From positions 12,973,167-13,037,166 of the forward strand of contig CM034236.1 in the NCBI GenBank assembly GCA_019916065.1: a stretch of DNA of 64,000 nt, in the 5' to 3' direction. The notes under the pieces are model-generated. The model worked only from the letters and a program-made list of their open reading frames with translations, ran no database searches and was not told the origin of the DNA. Source of the stretch: Vitellaria paradoxa (taxonomy: Eukaryota; Streptophyta; Magnoliopsida; Ericales; Sapotaceae). This document shows, piece after piece, positions 11,389-22,934 of the stretch. Position 1 is the stretch's first letter. Each line of letters begins with the position of its first letter. The position numbers and the translations under genes were made by a program.

Positions 11389-13023
11389 AGGGTTAATTAC
11401 ATTAACACCTCTTTAACTATACTTGATTTTTAATTACTCCTTTCATCTATTAACTTTAACATTTTGATCCCTTCACCTATTTAAAGGGATTCCGTTTAAC
11501 CACTGTTAAATAAGTTGGATGAAATAAGATCAATAGTAAACCCTTTGTATAATACAACTTTATAACCAAAATATCCTCAAAATACAAGAAAAAATAAATA
11601 AATACACACATATATATACATACATATAAGTGTACATATAAATTTTATTCTTTTCTTATTCTATTTATCCATTTAAAAATTAATTTTATATTAAACGTTA
11701 TAAAAGAATACTTGAAGTCATTAAAATAAAATTTAAACTTTAATAAATAATAATTTATTATTAAAATGATTTCTTTTATTTATAATTTTTATATTAATCA
11801 AAACTAATTACTATTAAAAATGCATAATGATTTACTTCCAAAGTTAAGATTATTTATTACTAAAAAACATTATTATATTAATAAATAATAATTTATTATT
11901 ATTATTTATTACTATTTATTCAAATTAAAATAAACTAATATTAAATTAATAATTTGTCATTATTTTTTTACCAAATTTTATCGGCTAAAGAATAATTACA
12001 AAAAATAGTGCTAATTATAAAAATAAGGATATAAACAACTTATCATTAAACTTTAACGAATAATAATTTTTTATTAGAATGATTTCTCTTATTAATATTT
12101 TTTATATTAATCAAAACTAATTACTATTAAAAATACATAATGATTTACTTTTAAAATTAAATTATTTATTACTAAAACACTTTTTAGATAAATAAATAAT
12201 AATTTTTATTAGTATTATTTATTTCTATTTATTCAAATTAAAATGAATTACTATTAAATTAATAATTTGTCTTTATTTTTTTATCAAATTTCACCAGCTA
12301 AAGGATGATTATAGAAAATAATTTTATTACAAAAATAAGGATATAAATAATTTATGATTTTAATAAATTCAATTATTATTTTATAACATTTATTATAATA
12401 AATAATAATTTATTATTAGAATGATTTATTTTGTTAGTATTTTTTTATATTAATTAAAATTAATTACTATTAAATATACATAATGATTTACTATTAAAAT
12501 TAAAATTAATTATTACTAAAAAAGCTTTATTATATAAATAAATAATAATATTTATTAGTATTATTTATCACCATTTATTCAAATCAAAATAATTATTATT
12601 AAATTAATAATTTTTCATTATTTTTTATCAAATTTCACTGGTTAAAGGATAATTACAAAAAATAAGTGCTAATTACAAAATAGATATAAATAATTTATAA
12701 TTTTAATAAAGGCAATTATTATTTTATAACATTTATTATAAATTAATTTTTAAATAGGTAAGAGAATAAGAGAAAAATAAAATTTATATGTATACGTATA
12801 AGTATGTATTTATTTGTTTTCTTATTGTATTTGGGATATTTTAGTCTTGGTAAATTTGTATTATATAAAGTGTTGACTATTGACTTTATTCCATCCAATT
12901 TATTTAACGGTTTTCAAACAAAACCTCTTTTAAACAGATGAATAGTCAAAGTATTAACGTTAATGGATAAGATGATAATTAAAAATCTAACATATTTGAA
13001 GGGGTGTTAGTATAATTACTCTT
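11389..13023. mobile_element. 1.6-kb non-autonomous element with long terminal inverted repeats
   Basis: Roughly 190 bp at each end are inverted copies: AGGGTTAATTACATTAACACC at the left pairs with the reverse of GGGTGTTAGTATAATTACTCT at the right. The pairing continues through GTTAAATAA.TTGGATG.AATAA and TATAATACAA. ATTTATA abuts both ends (11382-11388, 13024-13030) and is a candidate target duplication. Long TIRs suggest a Mutator-like origin, but that is inference. The interior is a tandem array; there is no transposase ORF. Confidence 0.65.
11740..12720. repeat. three tandem AT-rich units of about 310-340 bp inside the long-TIR element
   Basis: The block ATTAGAATGATTTC...ATTACTATTAAAAAT.CATAATGATTTACT...CTAAAGGATAATTACAAAAAATA recurs with starts near 11766, 12080 and 12416. 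The units are diverged from each other by point changes and small indels. Confidence 0.6.
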
Positions 13024-13030
13024 ATTTATA

Positions 13031-13584
13031 ATTAACATTTTCATTGTAAAATAATGTAAGTATCGAATTTCATTAGAACTCTGTAATTAAACGTGTCCGG
13101 GCAAAAGCATTATCAAGGTTAGTAGCCTTTTGGAAAATCCTAACAGAAAACAAACAACATTACTATTTGTTATTTGTCTCTATTCCTCGCCAGCAGTTCC
13201 GCGACATGACACACACATATTTTGAATATTTTTCAAAATTATCCCATAAATTTTGTTTTATTGGATATCCTTAGAAAAAGTAACTTTATTACAAAAGATA
13301 TCATTTCTTTTTCTTCCCTATCAGTATGGTGGTTATTATTATTAAGAATAATTTGTGTATAATTAACTTTAGGTAATTTTTGCCTTAGTGAATATATACC
13401 CTGCCTTACCCTCTATTGCTATAAAATTTTTTTTTAAGTAATAAATCTATATCTATTAATTTAAGTAATTATCAAAATAACTTTTATTAATACTCTTAAG
13501 TTACATTTGATTGGAGTGATATAATGATAGGGATAAGTAATACCATAAGATAATATATGAGATTGAATTAATATAAAATTAATT

Positions 13585-13632
<48 letters not shown>

Positions 13633-14880
13633 CATTTGGTTGGTAGAATATAAAATAAAATAAGTAACATGATTTGACATGAAATTTAACAACAAATAAC
13701 TTAAGATCTTTAATTCTATAGGTAGGAAACAGATCCTCAAATGAAACTATATCCCCAGTTTGAGAAATTAATGATTCAATCTCGATTATATGTTTGATCA
13801 ATCAAACAGTAATCATGAATAAACTTTACAGACAACATGTCAAATTTTATATTTTTATCTCATAATTAAACATCTTCTTATAAAGATATTGATTAAATCA
13901 TCTTCTCAATATGACTTTTAATATTAGATATAATTTATGAAAAATTGTGATAAATTTTTCTAAACTAGTAAATTTAAAATTACTTGAACCAAAAATTTAA
14001 TCGCTTTGCTATCCTGCCACATGTCATTGTGTGAAGGAGTTAGGATTTCTTAGGATAACCAAACGCCTATACAAAGTTCAAATTTCTATCAAAACATCAA
14101 GATTTAGGCCCAAACAAAAGATTCTTGTCGCAATATTCAGCAATGACGATGATAGATGTGAATAATTAAATTGGTAAAATGACCACGACCATGACCACTA
14201 ATTCATCAGCACATGATTCTATATATATATAAGTTCCCAAATCAAAGTCTTGACTTGTCATATGTAATTCTAGTCAGTTCAAAGCAACTCATCTAATACT
14301 TTGATTGGGAGCTAATGCTTGTCAAATATTTTTTATATTTTAAAATATTTTATGTATTAAATAAATAAAAAAATATTTGATAACATAATATAAGATATCG
14401 TAACAAATGCAATGACTAAAATATCCATGTCCCTAATAGCTTTGTTCTCTTTCAGATGAGTGAGTCAGATTATTGAATGATGAACTGAACTTGGTCACAT
14501 TTTCTAAGGCTAGGAAGAACTTAATTTAGTTAAAACTTGAAACTTTTCTTATTGACAAATAGAACTTTAACTCTATATTTGAAGCATGCCTACTTTACGA
14601 CAAAAAAGAGAGGTCACTGCTTAAGCCAATTCATTGATTGAGTTACATTTACTTAACCAGTAATAATATGTGTCTAGGGGCCTTTGAACAAAATTAATAT
14701 TAATTTTTTTATATAATTAAAATTTTAGATAAAAAGTTCAAATCGCAAAATTTATGATAATTCATAAGTTGTATTTTTTTTCTAAAATTTTGGGCTCTAG
14801 CAACTATCATATATATTTTGGTCTCTTCCTCTTTCCGATTTGTTTTTGATAAGAACCATAAAAGAAAATATAAATTCTGC
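13031..14880. other. intergenic AT-rich DNA
   Basis: Contains a (TA)n tract at 13583-13629. An ACATTTGATTGGAGTG / GGATAACCAAACGCC pair (about 13504 and 14060) could mark a decayed MITE. No gene is supported. Confidence 0.4.
13583..13629. repeat. (TA)n microsatellite
   Basis: TA dinucleotides with one AA interruption. Similar tracts occur near 10774, 16122, 18497, 23537, 26615, 37070, 38297, 42887, 43561, 46871, 50203, 51205 and 54166. Confidence 0.9.
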
Positions 14881-15170
14881 TGCTTTAATTTAAAAGGTTC
14901 AACTTCCTAGAAATCATAATTGGGTGAAAATTTTAAGTTTGTAATTTTGATTTGCATATGATTTTCACCCTTAAAATATGATAAAATTTAAAATGTCCAA
15001 ATCATTTTGTGAGATAGATGGTAGTGATCAGGTTCACTAAAATAAAAATTAAACAGAAAGTTAAAAATATAAAAATGATCTCAATCGTTAAATGAAAGAA
15101 AAAATAATTCTTAACTGTTGATCTTAATTTGTGAGAGGGACATCTTTAAAAACAACCCATTTTTATCATA
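14881..15170 (+). repeat. dispersed repeat, inverted relative to 60540-60810
   Basis: CTAGAAATCATAATTGGGTG, ATTTGCATATGATTTTCACCC, TTTTGTGAGATAGATGGTAGTG and GATCTCAATCGTTAAAT-type words occur here. They reappear in the same order on the opposite strand at 60540-60810. Non-coding repeat family, type unknown. Confidence 0.5.
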
Positions 15171-15180
15171 TAGATTTATT

Positions 15181-16380
15181 TATTTATATTCCTTTGATGT
15201 TAAATAAAACAAAATTGGAAAAAATTGAGTAGTTAAAACGCTGTGGCTTGTAATGCTCATGAATCAAACTTTTAAATCATTAAAAAAAATACTCTTAAAC
15301 GAACTTCATCAATTCAATAAATAAAATAGATAATTAAGCATAGAAGATGTTGTTTTGGAATTTTCGTACATAATTTAACACAAATAAAAAATATATCAAT
15401 TGTATTTTTGAAAGAGAAAATTCTGAATAAATGAACTTTTGGACTAAAAATTGCATTTTAATAAATTAAAAAGTTATTCCAAATATATAAACTTTTACTA
15501 AAGTACTCCGATTGTATTTGGTACAGAATAAGTTGCATATAGTGTGAAAAAACAAAGTTTTTGTATTTGGAATTTCAAGTGTCAGCTTTGAAATGAATTT
15601 TTTATCCAAAAAGTTATTATTATTATTCTTATTACTATTTTTGGTAATTTTTCTTTTTTGAAACTGAACGGTATTTTCATAATTGTTTTACTTTATATTA
15701 TCATTTTATGGACTTTTTTTTATATAACTAACTTGTATATTATATTTACAGTGCATGTTATGAGAGAGGCACCATGTTGGAGTGCTAAAAGTTGTCAACA
15801 AAAAATCAAAAAGTTGTAAAATTTTGAATTGCTAGGCCCTCGATTTGTTCTTCAAAAAATTAAGAAAAAAATTAGAAAATGTTAGAGATTTTTGACGTAT
15901 AAAAAGTTAGAAAAAATTAAAAATAAAAATTAAAATTTTTAACCAAATTTTGACATTCCAAACTGATACGTATGGTATAAGTTAGGGTATCTTGAACTGA
16001 AGCACAAGGCTTCGAGTTCTATGCATGTAACTTTCACACTTGCAAGTTGCTATACCGTGAACCACAAAGTAAAAAGAATGCTTCCAGAAAACGTTCAGAT
16101 TCAATCTAGAAGATTGTCATATATATATATATATATATATATTACTTGTGTCGGATTTTGAGAATTGATCTTGATGCTCTTAATTCATCTATGGGAGCTT
16201 CACATTCTGATTCAAAAAAGCGTATTCTTAATCCATGCAAAAGTTGAGGCAGCCTTTAAAAAGTTTCTTCATACAATTGATATGGACAAAGGATATCAGA
16301 TTCATGCCCATTAACAATTTTGCGGGTCCCATTTTATTGGGGGGAATCAATTGAAAAAAGAACAACCCGTTTAGTTAGGT
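15181..16380. other. intergenic; possible tRNA-like fragment near 15980
   Basis: GGCTTCGAGTTC (about 16009) resembles a pol III B box, but no full tRNA fold or target duplication was found. The rest is AT-rich with a (TA)n run near 16122. Confidence 0.3.
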
Positions 16381-17039
16381 CAAAAATCATTTCCATTTGG
16401 TTGGACAAAAAATCATTGAAAATTACAAAAAATTACAAATACTAACTTACTTTTATCAATTTTTGTCAATTTTGTTTATCATGCATTTATTTTTAAAATT
16501 TAAAATTTACAAACTTTTACAAAAGTTAAAAAAATTTGTAAAAAATTACCTTTTTCCCATTTTTTGTAACATTTGTTATTTTTTCGTATCATTTTTGACC
16601 AAAACTGTTGGAATAGTTTCTTTTGCACCGTTCGCCGTTCTAACAGATTATTTTGATCAATTTTTATTGGTCTTTCAAACACTAAAAAGTGACTGACATT
16701 TCTCACTTTTTTAAACTTATGATCACTTTTGACCATTCAAATGCTCCAATATGTAAGTTATTAATGAATTGAAGCTAGTTTTTTGTCAAATATCCCTTAA
16801 TAGATTGATATATGAAATGTGTAGAAGTAGTGGTTGTTTGGGGTAACATAAAAAGTGGACAAATTTTGAATTGTTAAATGTTAAGTGCTTAATGAGTTCT
16901 TCGAAAAATGTGAAGAATGGAAGAAAATTAGAAAAATAAGTAAAAGTTGATAAAAATAAGAAAAAATTGATAAATTTGGTAAAGAAATTTAAAAGAAAAA
17001 TTAAAAAAAAATTAGAGAAGTTTTATAGATGTATATATA
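16381..17039. other. AT-rich repeat-like DNA
   Basis: The part up to 16750 has TTTGGTTGGACAAAAA at its left and TTTTGACCATTCAAATG at its right, reminiscent of MITE ends but too diverged to delimit. An ORF at 16397-16696 is low-complexity F/K/L-rich sequence and is not called as a gene. Confidence 0.35.
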
Positions 17040-17546
17040 GACTGTGTTTGGTGCGTCAAAAAGTGAAATAAAATGAGATAAAACGTGATTTCAAGAAATT
17101 TTTTACGTTTGGTAAACACAACTCAAATCATGTTTTTTGGAGATGAATAGTGAAATTTCATTTTGACGAACTGAATTTTCGTTTGGACGGATTTAAAATT
17201 TTAGGCAGTTATGACTTATTTATATTACAATCCGTCCAAACGGATTATAGAAACCATTTGGACGAAAGTTGGCCACGCGATTTCGTCGAAACGGTTTCTA
17301 CAATCCGTTGGAATGATTTTAAAAATGTCACAAAAAATAGTTAAAGTAGGTGTCATTTGGTAGCTTGAGAGTTTATAATGAGAATGGCGAAAAAATTTTT
17401 ATTATTTAATTAACCAAATTCTAGTTATCGACTTTTTTTTTTTTTTTAAGATATTGAACGTTTTTAAATTTTAAGAAGACAGAAATGTGTAAGATTTTAT
17501 AAAGATTTTCAGAGATTTCATCAATTTTTGTTGCACCAAACGCAGC
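17040..17546. mobile_element. MITE-like element with TGTGTTTGGTGC ends
   Basis: GACTGTGTTTGGTGCGTC (left) and the reversed right end GCTGCGTTTGGTGCAAC are imperfect inverted repeats; TATATA flanks both sides. The interior contains a short inverted GACGGATTT / AATCCGTCC-type segment around 17195-17240. Confidence 0.5.
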
Positions 17547-18484
17547 TATATATGTTTTTTATTTTGTTTGGTAAACCCAACAGTCAACTAGTTGAGAAGG
17601 GCACAATATATATAATGTTTATTATGTCAATATTTATCAAATGCCCTTACAAAGATTTGGTCAATGAGATGGTTCAAGCTTTCTTACACTTTTAATCAAT
17701 TTAATTTTTTTTATTTTTGAAGTATTGAATATAAATTAGAGTTAAATTAGATGGAAAATGATTTAAAATAGATACAACATAATTTCCTCAGCCAAAGTGT
17801 CTAAGCTGAAAATCCAAATTATTCTAGATTGGACCCGTCTGAGGTTTCATGAAAAAGGAAACCTCAGCCCATCTTCTTGTCCAGTTAGCCCATCTGCAGT
17901 TGGGTTGGACATGTCACAGCATTTTGTGGATAAATTTTGCATCCTCATTTCCTCAACTAACAACAAAACAATGAACAAAATCCATGCCCTCCCTTTGCAA
18001 TTGCATTCACTGTTTATTTGTAATTAGAAAACCTATGTTAAAATTATAGGATCGATAATTTGGTTCGATAAATTCTCCTCGTGAAAGTGATTCAAGCAAA
18101 TCAACACTACTTTTTTTGTTTTTTAATTGGGTTAGCATCAAAAGAACCTCTTGAGCCCAGCCCACTAAAATCAGGGATGAGGCATGAGGCTCCACGTCCT
18201 CTTCCTTCCTTCCTTCCTTCCCAAGAAAAGAAATTAAGTTTTTGAGTGAGAAATGTTACGTTTATAACAATTTTTTCTTACATTTTTTTACAATATCTCA
18301 AAACGACGTACCAACAAATTGTATTTTCACTATTTTTAATTTATATTAAAGTGATGAAAATATCAATATTTAAATATCAACAAATTGCATCTAACTAGTG
18401 TCAATCAAGTGTGAAATAGATTAATATTTATTAATTTTGATATTTTTAATCAGATTAATATTTCTACATACTTATATATATTGC

Positions 18485-18518
<34 letters not shown>

Positions 18519-18742
18519 GTAAGCAATTGGACCAAGGTCATTAATGATTTTTTTTTTATTTTCTTGGTCCAAAATAACGCTATTTTGGAATGTTACGAAA
18601 AATGCTACAAAAATTATTGTAAACTTTGGCATTTCTGTTTTTGAGTCTTTGTGCTCCGTACGTTAAGTGCAGTTTTATTTCCGTGGTTTCCTCTGTAGCA
18701 GAGAAAACATAAAACAAAACAAAACCCCAATTAACAACGACA
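17547..18742. other. intergenic, unassigned
   Basis: 17790-18240 is less AT-rich than its surroundings, with a CTTC run near 18200, but no reading frame is recognisable. A GT/TA microsatellite lies at 18485-18519. Confidence 0.4.
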
Positions 18743-18942
18743 ATGGCAGCGCCACTACTCGGGCCACCAGAGCTCCGCCACCCCAATTTCGCCGCCACCA
18801 ACGCCGTTCTCACGGTCAACCCTCAAATGGGTTTGACGGAAAACAGATCCACCATTTGCTTGTCCACCGGAAACCCGTGCCTGGATTTCTTCTTCACTGT
18901 CGTCCCCAATACAGCGCTGCCACGAGAACTCCTGTCTAAATA

Positions 18943-19774
18943 TTGTTAAAATCAAGATTTTACTTAAAATCTGTGAATGATTTAAAAAATTAAATCGTAA
19001 AATTAAATTATAAAATTTTATCCAGCGCTTCAAAATAAATACATTGTATATTATACCATAATCTTTCATTTAGAACTTTTATTTATTTTTTTTTTTTCTT
19101 GGAGATAAGTAAAGAATTTTATTAATAAGAGAGGAGAGTAAAAACATATATAAAAAAAATACCCATATATAAAAACTTAATCATATGAATAAAACGAATT
19201 CTCAACATAGTTTACAATGATTTTATATCTGGTTTTATATTTCTTTTATCTAATTACCCAATTGAGATTGTTAAATTATTTGGTGTGACCTATACAATTG
19301 ACATTAAAAATTAACTTTATTTTATTTTAATTTTTTGTTAGAGTTAAAATATATTTGTAATATATTTTATTATAGGTCTCTTAGTTTCTATTCTGACTAC
19401 TACATTTCATTTATAGTAGTTAATTTGGTGAAACAATGCATGTAGTTCTCAACTAATATAATATAGGAAACAATAGTATTTTAGAATCAAAAAATAAAAT
19501 AAATAAAGTAATATATAAAATAGTTGTGACATATCAATTGAAAAAAAAAAAAAACCCATAAGTTTACTTTATTAGACAAAATTTTACAAAAATAACATAA
19601 TTTTTAAAATCAATAAAATCACTTATAAAATCAAGATTTTACTAATTTTATGTTTTAAAATAAAAATTTTTACTTATTTTATTTATATTAAATTTTACAT
19701 AAAATCAAGCAAAATTTTTTCCTCTGACATCATAAAATTATAAAATTCTAAGTTTTAAATCGAGATTTTAACAA
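18943..19774. mobile_element. TIR element inserted in the DUF2828 gene
   Basis: TTGTTAAAATC (18943-18953) and GATTTTAACAA (19764-19774) are perfect 11-bp inverted termini; weaker pairing extends about 15 bp further. Flanking coding sequence resumes immediately on both sides. AAATCAAGATTTTAC words recur inside near 19625. No target duplication is evident and no transposase ORF exists. Confidence 0.65.
19086..19129 (-). repeat. LINE/SINE-type 3' tail fragment
   Basis: On the minus strand, TAATAAAATTCTTTACTTATC is followed by a short segment and poly(A) (T run at 19086-19097). This resembles plant LINE 3' ends and may be the source type of the TTACC-poly(A) micro-insertions. No target duplication was resolved. 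Confidence 0.35.
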
Positions 19775-20847
19775 CGCTGCCTCCACCGGTTGCAGACCGC
19801 GTGGGATCACAATCCCCTGATGGCCCTCAAACTCATATGTAACCTGCGGGGCGTTCGCGGCGGCGGCAAGTCCGACAAAGAAGGGTTCTACGCTGCCGCA
19901 CTGTGGCTGCACAAACATCACCCCAAAACCCTAGAGTGCAACGTGAAGGAATATAGCCGAATTCGAGTACTTCAAGGACACGCTCGAGTATCCTGTACCG
20001 ACTCCTCGAAGGCCCAGAGATCAGAAAAATCGAAAACTCCGGCTGGGAACAAAAAGGGGAAAGACGTCGTACTTGACCCAAAACTAGGAAGAAACAAGAG
20101 AAAATCGACAGAGGATGGGCTAAAAATAAAGTCTCCGAGGTTGGAGAAGAGAGTGACAAAGGTGAAAAAGGCCTTGGAGGGGTACAATCGCGATCCGGAC
20201 TACGCTATTAATTTTGGAACTCAAAAAATGAAAGTAGTCAGTTTAACAATAATGAAAATTGCAAGTATAATTGAGTGTAACGGAAGTGTAACAGAAAAAA
20301 AAAATAAGTATTCAATGGGAATGAAGAGATTCAAAAATGTTATGTAACGGTAATTGGTGATTTTTAAAACCCTTTGAGAAGCCATGGGAAGGTAGTTAAT
20401 TTCAGTGCACATCCTCAACTTCCCAGGATTGAGAGAAGGGGAATAGTCTTGAAGACAAGACCCTATTCATGAAGAGGATGAAGTGGGGAGTGAACACCGA
20501 TTTTCGGAGAGTTTTCTGTGGGGATATTGGATGTTGCTGTTGAGGGTAATCTCGGGGAAGATGAGATGATAAAGAGGTTGTTTGTTTTCAGTGATATGGA
20601 GTTTGATAAGTTGTCGAGAAATAGTCGCAAGAGTGATTACATGGTGATACAGAGGAAGTTTTGGAACCTCAGGGACTCGGATGCAACTCCGGCGCCTAGC
20701 GATCAAGAGGTCGTGGCTCTGGTCAGTGGATCTTTGAAGAATCTCATTACATTGTTCTTGGAGGAAGGTGGGATTCTGAACCCCAATGCCGTGATGCAGA
20801 AGGCTATCTATGGTGAGGAATATCAGATGCCCGTGGTGTTAGATTGA

Positions 20848-21133
20848 GACCATATGCATATGGTTAAAAAAAAAAAAAAAAGAGAGAGAGAGAGATCAAT
20901 GATGAAAAGATTAAGGTCACAAAAGTCTGACAATTTTTTATTTCATATTGTGATTAGTCCATCAAATTTTCTTTGTTTTCTCATATATATAAAAAAATTA
21001 ATTAAAAAATTCTTTATTTTTTTATTATTTTAAAATATTATTAATATTAATCATGTTGGACCTGACAGAAATTTTCAAAATTTCAAAGTCGGGGAGGTAA
21101 GCCACGTCCAATAAAAAAAAATCATGGAATTTT
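20848..21133. other. spacer with GA/poly(A) run
   Basis: A poly(A)-(GA)n tract follows the DUF2828 stop at about 20864-20895. No gene. Confidence 0.5.
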
Positions 21134-21250
21134 TTAATTATATTGCATTTTTTTTTTTATAGTTAAGTAGGGGAAGGGGGAGCCCGGGTTGTGGGTAACA
21201 AGGAAACTTAACCACATGAGCCAAGCACCACACTCTTAATTGTATTGCAT
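21134..21250 (-). mobile_element. short tRNA-derived SINE with 15-bp target duplication
   Basis: TTAATTATATTGCAT (21134-21148) and TTAATTGTATTGCAT (21236-21250) flank an 87-bp body that ends in poly(A) on the minus strand. On that strand, TGGCTCATGTGGTTAAG resembles a pol III A box and CAACCCGGGCTC a degraded B box. The 3' end is CTACTTAACTAT then poly(A). Confidence 0.7.
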
Positions 21251-21589
21251 TACTCTTAAAATTGAGGTATAATATTATTTTGAAGTGTTATATTAACATA
21301 AATGAGAGCATTATACACTTAACCAAACTTTAATAAGATTTAAATGTTAGAATATTAATTTATTATAGGTTAGGATGTTGGGAGAGGTCTACTCCATCGG
21401 ATAAGCAATCTGTTTTGTAAAAGCATTATCCTCTTTGGCTCTATTTGTTTATTAAATTACATTTGACTAACGGTAATCAACGTGGTTAGCTTTTCCTCAG
21501 AAAGAAAACTCTAAAAATAAATATATACTAAAACAATGCAAGTTTGTAGGCCATCACTTTACAAATAATAACCCATTAAAGTGTATCTA

Positions 21590-22585
21590 TCATCAAAGCA
21601 AAACTCCTGCGCTGAAAAACCAGAACATTGTCTATTGGTAATCCAAGCACACTTTGCCAATACAAACATTAATTCAAGTCATTATCTCTACTAAATCGAT
21701 CCCTCCCTTAGCTCACCACCAGAACATCAGTGATCCAAAAAAATCTGCCTTCACTCGCTACTATAGGCGTAAATAAGAGAATTCCTCCAAACTGGTAATT
21801 CCATGAGTAGAGAAATTGCCCAATTATCAAGTTGTCGTATCTTAAAATAAATGATTTATTTAGGATTTGTTTGATAACACTTTCTTTTTTTTTATGCTTA
21901 ATTGTGTTTAACTGTTTATATATATATTTTTATTTTTCATCATCATTTTTTTCTAATGAAAATTGAAATTGCGTTTGAAAATACAATTTTATTTACAGTA
22001 ATTTATTTTCAATTTGATAAAATATTTAATTTTATTAATTTTTAAGAAATTAATTGAATTTAATAAAATATATTTCATATTAATTTAGTTAATTAAATTT
22101 CATCAACTTAATTAAATATTAATTAATTAATTAATTATATATCAAAAATAATTTAATAAAATCTATTTTATGTTAATTTAATTAATTAAATTAAATTGAT
22201 TATATTAATTTTTAAAAATAATTATAGTTTAATAAAATATTTGAATAAAATAATTCATTTTAATATGATAAAATAAAAATGAACAAATTGTTAATTTTGA
22301 CAAAATGTTTATAACAAGAAAAAGAAGAGTGAAAACACGTTTTTTATTTATGTTTTTTATTTAAATTTTTATTTTTTTAGAAACAAAAAATAAAAAAATT
22401 TAATAATTAAATATATTTTGTTGTTAATTTTTAAAATTTTATAAACATAAATAGAAAAACAATATATATAAACATCATCAAACATGACCTTAATGTTATA
22501 GTCCAAATGCCGTTGTGGTGTGATTATTCAATCTGCGAAAAGCCCTCCATAAATTGGGTCAAATTTCTAGCAAAGCCTCAGCAAG
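21590..22585. repeat. segmental duplication block A1 (partner 38560-40560)
   Basis: Collinear, same-strand similarity to 38560-39670: CATTGTCTATTGGTAATCCAAGCACAC, then TATAGGCGTAAATAAGAGAAT, an AT-rich stretch, then TCCATAAATTGGGTCAAATTTCTAGCAAAG. Similarity stops near 22585 where a retroelement relic begins. Noncoding. Confidence 0.65.
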
Positions 22586-22934
22586 TTCATCCCGGTAACC
22601 TAACCATGGTATTTTTAAGATCAATAAAAAATTAAATCAAAACAAAAGAATAACAAATACACTAATATAACGTGGTTCAACACTCTTACCCTACATTCAT
22701 AGATAAAAATAAAAAATTTACTATGTATCAATGGTAGGAATACAACTCTCAACCCCTGCCTCTCCCTGAATTTTTTGGAAACTGAAAGAAAACATCCAAC
22801 CTCCTCCCTCATATAAACAAGAAAGAAGGGAAATACTTACCAAAAAAAAAAGAAAGAAGGAAAATAAATAAAGGATTAAATTATGAGATGAGGGAACCAA
22901 ACACCCAAAATGGATGACCAGCAACATGCATGAA
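22586..22934 (-). mobile_element. copia LTR relic, distal part
   Basis: The minus-strand sequence continues that of 24353-24402 once the CACTA element is removed, so both belong to one LTR. It contains GTTTGGTTCCCTCATCTCATAA and AACGTGGTTCAAC-type words (on opposite strands) often seen in copia LTRs. The far end is not defined. Confidence 0.45.
22819..22866 (+). mobile_element. micro-insertion (CTTACC-poly A) with 17-bp target duplication
   Basis: AAGAAAGAAGGGAAATA (22819-22835) recurs with one mismatch at 22850-22866. The 14 bp between read CTTACC plus eight A. It sits inside the copia LTR relic. Confidence 0.6.

Larger units (their letters stand above)
18743..20847 (+). pseudogene. DUF2828-family protein, broken gene
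   Basis: Pieces of a plant DUF2828/DUF7788 protein (intronless, usually 600 or more residues) appear in order. The N-terminus at 18743-18943 contains STGNPCLDFFFTVVP. The next part at 19780-20190 contains WDHNPLMALKLICNLRGVRG, KSDKEGFYAAALWLHKHHP and the DVVLDPKLG to NRDPDY region. The C-terminus at 20480-20847 contains KRLFVFSDMEFDKL, FWNLRDS and LFLEEGGILNP and ends naturally at PVVLD. Defects: an insertion of about 830 bp after residue 67, frame changes near 19945 and 20040, loss of most of the middle (about 20195-20470 is unrelated) and a small in-frame deletion before FWNLRDS. The protein's biochemical role is not established; the C-terminal domain is vWA-like by family knowledge. Family call is from recognised motifs, not a search. 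Confidence 0.78.

Noticed and set aside
17797..18195. Overlapping ORFs on both strands in a less AT-rich patch
   Set aside because: Neither shows a recognisable domain, and both are short. It could be a gene relic but I cannot support it.
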